Shown here one piece after another: positions 50,127 through 50,989 of a DNA stretch of 50,989 bases; the stretch's first letter is position 1; every line of letters starts with the position of its first letter. This DNA is from Candidatus Brocadiaceae bacterium. GTDB lineage: Bacteria; Planctomycetota; Brocadiia; SM23-32. The translations under genes and the position numbers were made by a program. The notes under the pieces were generated by a model. It was not told where the DNA came from, ran no database searches, and saw only the letters and a list, made by a program, of their open reading frames with translations. The DNA is taken from positions 1 to 50,989 of the forward strand of contig JAAYEJ010000011.1 of the NCBI GenBank assembly GCA_012728835.1, written 5' to 3'.

Positions 50127-50957
50127 ATGGGTTACGCGGTGATCATGCACGTCAACTACTGCGAGCAGGGCCAGACGGTCGAGGAAATCTGCCGGAGGGC
50201 CGCCGGATGGGGCTTCGACGGCGTGGAGTTCCGCAGTCGGAGGGACTCGGTCGACGAGACGCCCGAGCAGTACATGGACCAGATCGAGGCGGGCGTGGAG
50301 GCGTCGGGACTCCGACAGGTGGTCTTCGGGTCGCCCGGACCGGCGCTGATCAAGCCGGACGCCGCCGAGCGCGCCCGGGAGGTCGAGACGGCGATCGCCT
50401 TCTATCGCCAGGCGTCCCAGCGGTTCGGCGTCCGCACCTGCAATCTGGTCACCGGCTGGCTCGGCATCGGCGAACCGGTCACGGAGGACCACTGGAAGTG
50501 GCAGGTCGAGGGCTGCCGCCGGCTGGCGGACGGCCTGCAGGACGTCGACATCCGCTTCGGCTTCGAGACGCATCGCGGCTACGTCCATGACAAGATCGAG
50601 TCGACCCGCCGGCTGGTGGAAGACGTCGATCGGCCCTCGATCGGCGCCAACCTGGACTACGGCAACATGGTCGGCCAGGAGGACCGGCCGACGCTCGAAG
50701 AGGCGATCAGGGCGTTCGGCACGAAGCTCCACTACGTGCACCTGAAGAACTCCGCGCCCATCCGGCGCGCCCAGGCGCGCGTCTCCACGTCCCTGGGCGA
50801 GGGCGAGATCAACAACCGGGAGTTCGTGCGCCTTCTGAGGCAGACCGGCTTCACCGGCCCGATCTGCGTGGAGGCCCCGCGAGCCGGCGACCGCGAGTGG
50901 TTCGCCCAGCAGGACCTCGCCTACATCCGGGCCGTCCTGCGTGATCTGGGCGCCTGA
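50127..50957 (+). CDS. Sugar phosphate isomerase/epimerase-like TIM-barrel protein
   Basis: 276 residues. Xylose-isomerase-like TIM barrel (AP endonuclease family 2 superfamily), which includes sugar isomerases, epimerases and inosose dehydratases. Landmarks are WGFDGVEFRS near the N-terminus, a metal-site Glu in FGFETHRGYVHD, GANLDYGNM, LHYVHLKN, and GFTGPICVEAPR (Glu) near the end. The metal-ligand pattern Glu, Asp, His, Glu is thus present. Substrate cannot be told. ATG 50127 is preceded by GGAGGAG. An in-frame start at 50082 would lie upstream of that site. Its promoter region faces the non-coding RNA promoter. Confidence 0.8.
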   Translation: MGYAVIMHVNYCEQGQTVEEICRRAAGWGFDGVEFRSRRDSVDETPEQYMDQIEAGVEASGLRQVVFGSPGPALIKPDAAERAREVETAIAFYRQASQRFGVRTCNLVTGWLGIGEPVTEDHWKWQVEGCRRLADGLQDVDIRFGFETHRGYVHDKIESTRRLVEDVDRPSIGANLDYGNMVGQEDRPTLEEAIRAFGTKLHYVHLKNSAPIRRAQARVSTSLGEGEINNREFVRLLRQTGFTGPICVEAPRAGDREWFAQQDLAYIRAVLRDLGA

Positions 50958-50989
50958 GACGGGACGGCGGCGCACCAGCGCCGCAGAGG

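Noticed and set aside
1-50989. CRISPR arrays, rRNA genes, insertion sequences, integrases or attachment sites
   Set aside because: No regularly spaced repeats, rRNA-like sequence, transposase motifs or flanking direct repeats were recognised by reading both strands.

Overview
The window is GC-rich, densely coded chromosomal DNA from a bacterium that I infer to be a planctomycete or close PVC-group relative. The reasons are a division and cell-wall (dcw) cluster that keeps mraZ, rsmH, ftsL-like, ftsI, the mur genes, mraY, ftsW, murG, ddl and ftsQ but has no ftsA or ftsZ; an FHA-GAF-HD-GYP signalling protein; a PilM-type secretin locus with a very large helical-repeat lipoprotein; and two short palindromes of a kind I associate with PVC genomes. 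No rRNA, phage, insertion sequence or CRISPR array was seen.

Layout. 43-3250 (minus) is a two-gene restriction-modification module: a Zn-ribbon DUF1156/COG1743-type DNA methyltransferase followed by an overlapping PD-(D/E)XK nuclease-like protein. Its base composition looks less GC-rich than the rest. 3338-6599 (minus) holds a P-loop small-molecule kinase, an M42 aminopeptidase and a glycosyltransferase. 6770-10329 holds an HtrA protease, a small membrane protein, ribosomal protein L31 and release factor 1. 10330-12654 (minus) is a large spermidine-synthase-like membrane protein.

12953-25153 (minus) is a six-gene envelope locus: fused PilM-PilN, a PilO-like protein, a single-pass protein with a possible fibronectin-like region, a 1268-residue repeat lipoprotein, a secretin and a small exported protein. 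This looks like the alignment and outer-membrane part of a type IV pilus or type II secretion machine, but no motor ATPase, platform protein or pilin is in the window. It is followed by miaA, a ROK-family glucokinase-like gene and ruvX.

28146-42667 (plus) is the dcw cluster in the order mraZ, rsmH, ftsL-like, ftsI, murE, murF, mraY, ftsW, murG, murC, murB, ddl, ftsQ. It is tightly packed, with several start-stop overlaps; murD is missing from its usual place after mraY. From 43180 the plus strand continues with the FHA-GAF-HD-GYP protein, a lipoprotein, RadC with a cysteine-rich N-terminal extension, RNase HI, glycyl-tRNA synthetase alpha, a CAT-anticodon tRNA, an isoprenylcysteine-methyltransferase-like protein, rubredoxin and a TIM-barrel sugar-isomerase-like protein.

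Canonical sigma70-type promoters (TTGACA-like, 16-18 bp spacer, TATAAT-like) precede many units, including a perfect-consensus one before the ROK kinase. They help choose starts and strand. The most interesting unexplained element is a likely structured non-coding RNA on the minus strand at about 49695-49957, with its own promoter, a chain of stable hairpins and a terminator, lying among plus-strand genes. The repeat lipoprotein-secretin locus and the RadC extension are the next most interesting.
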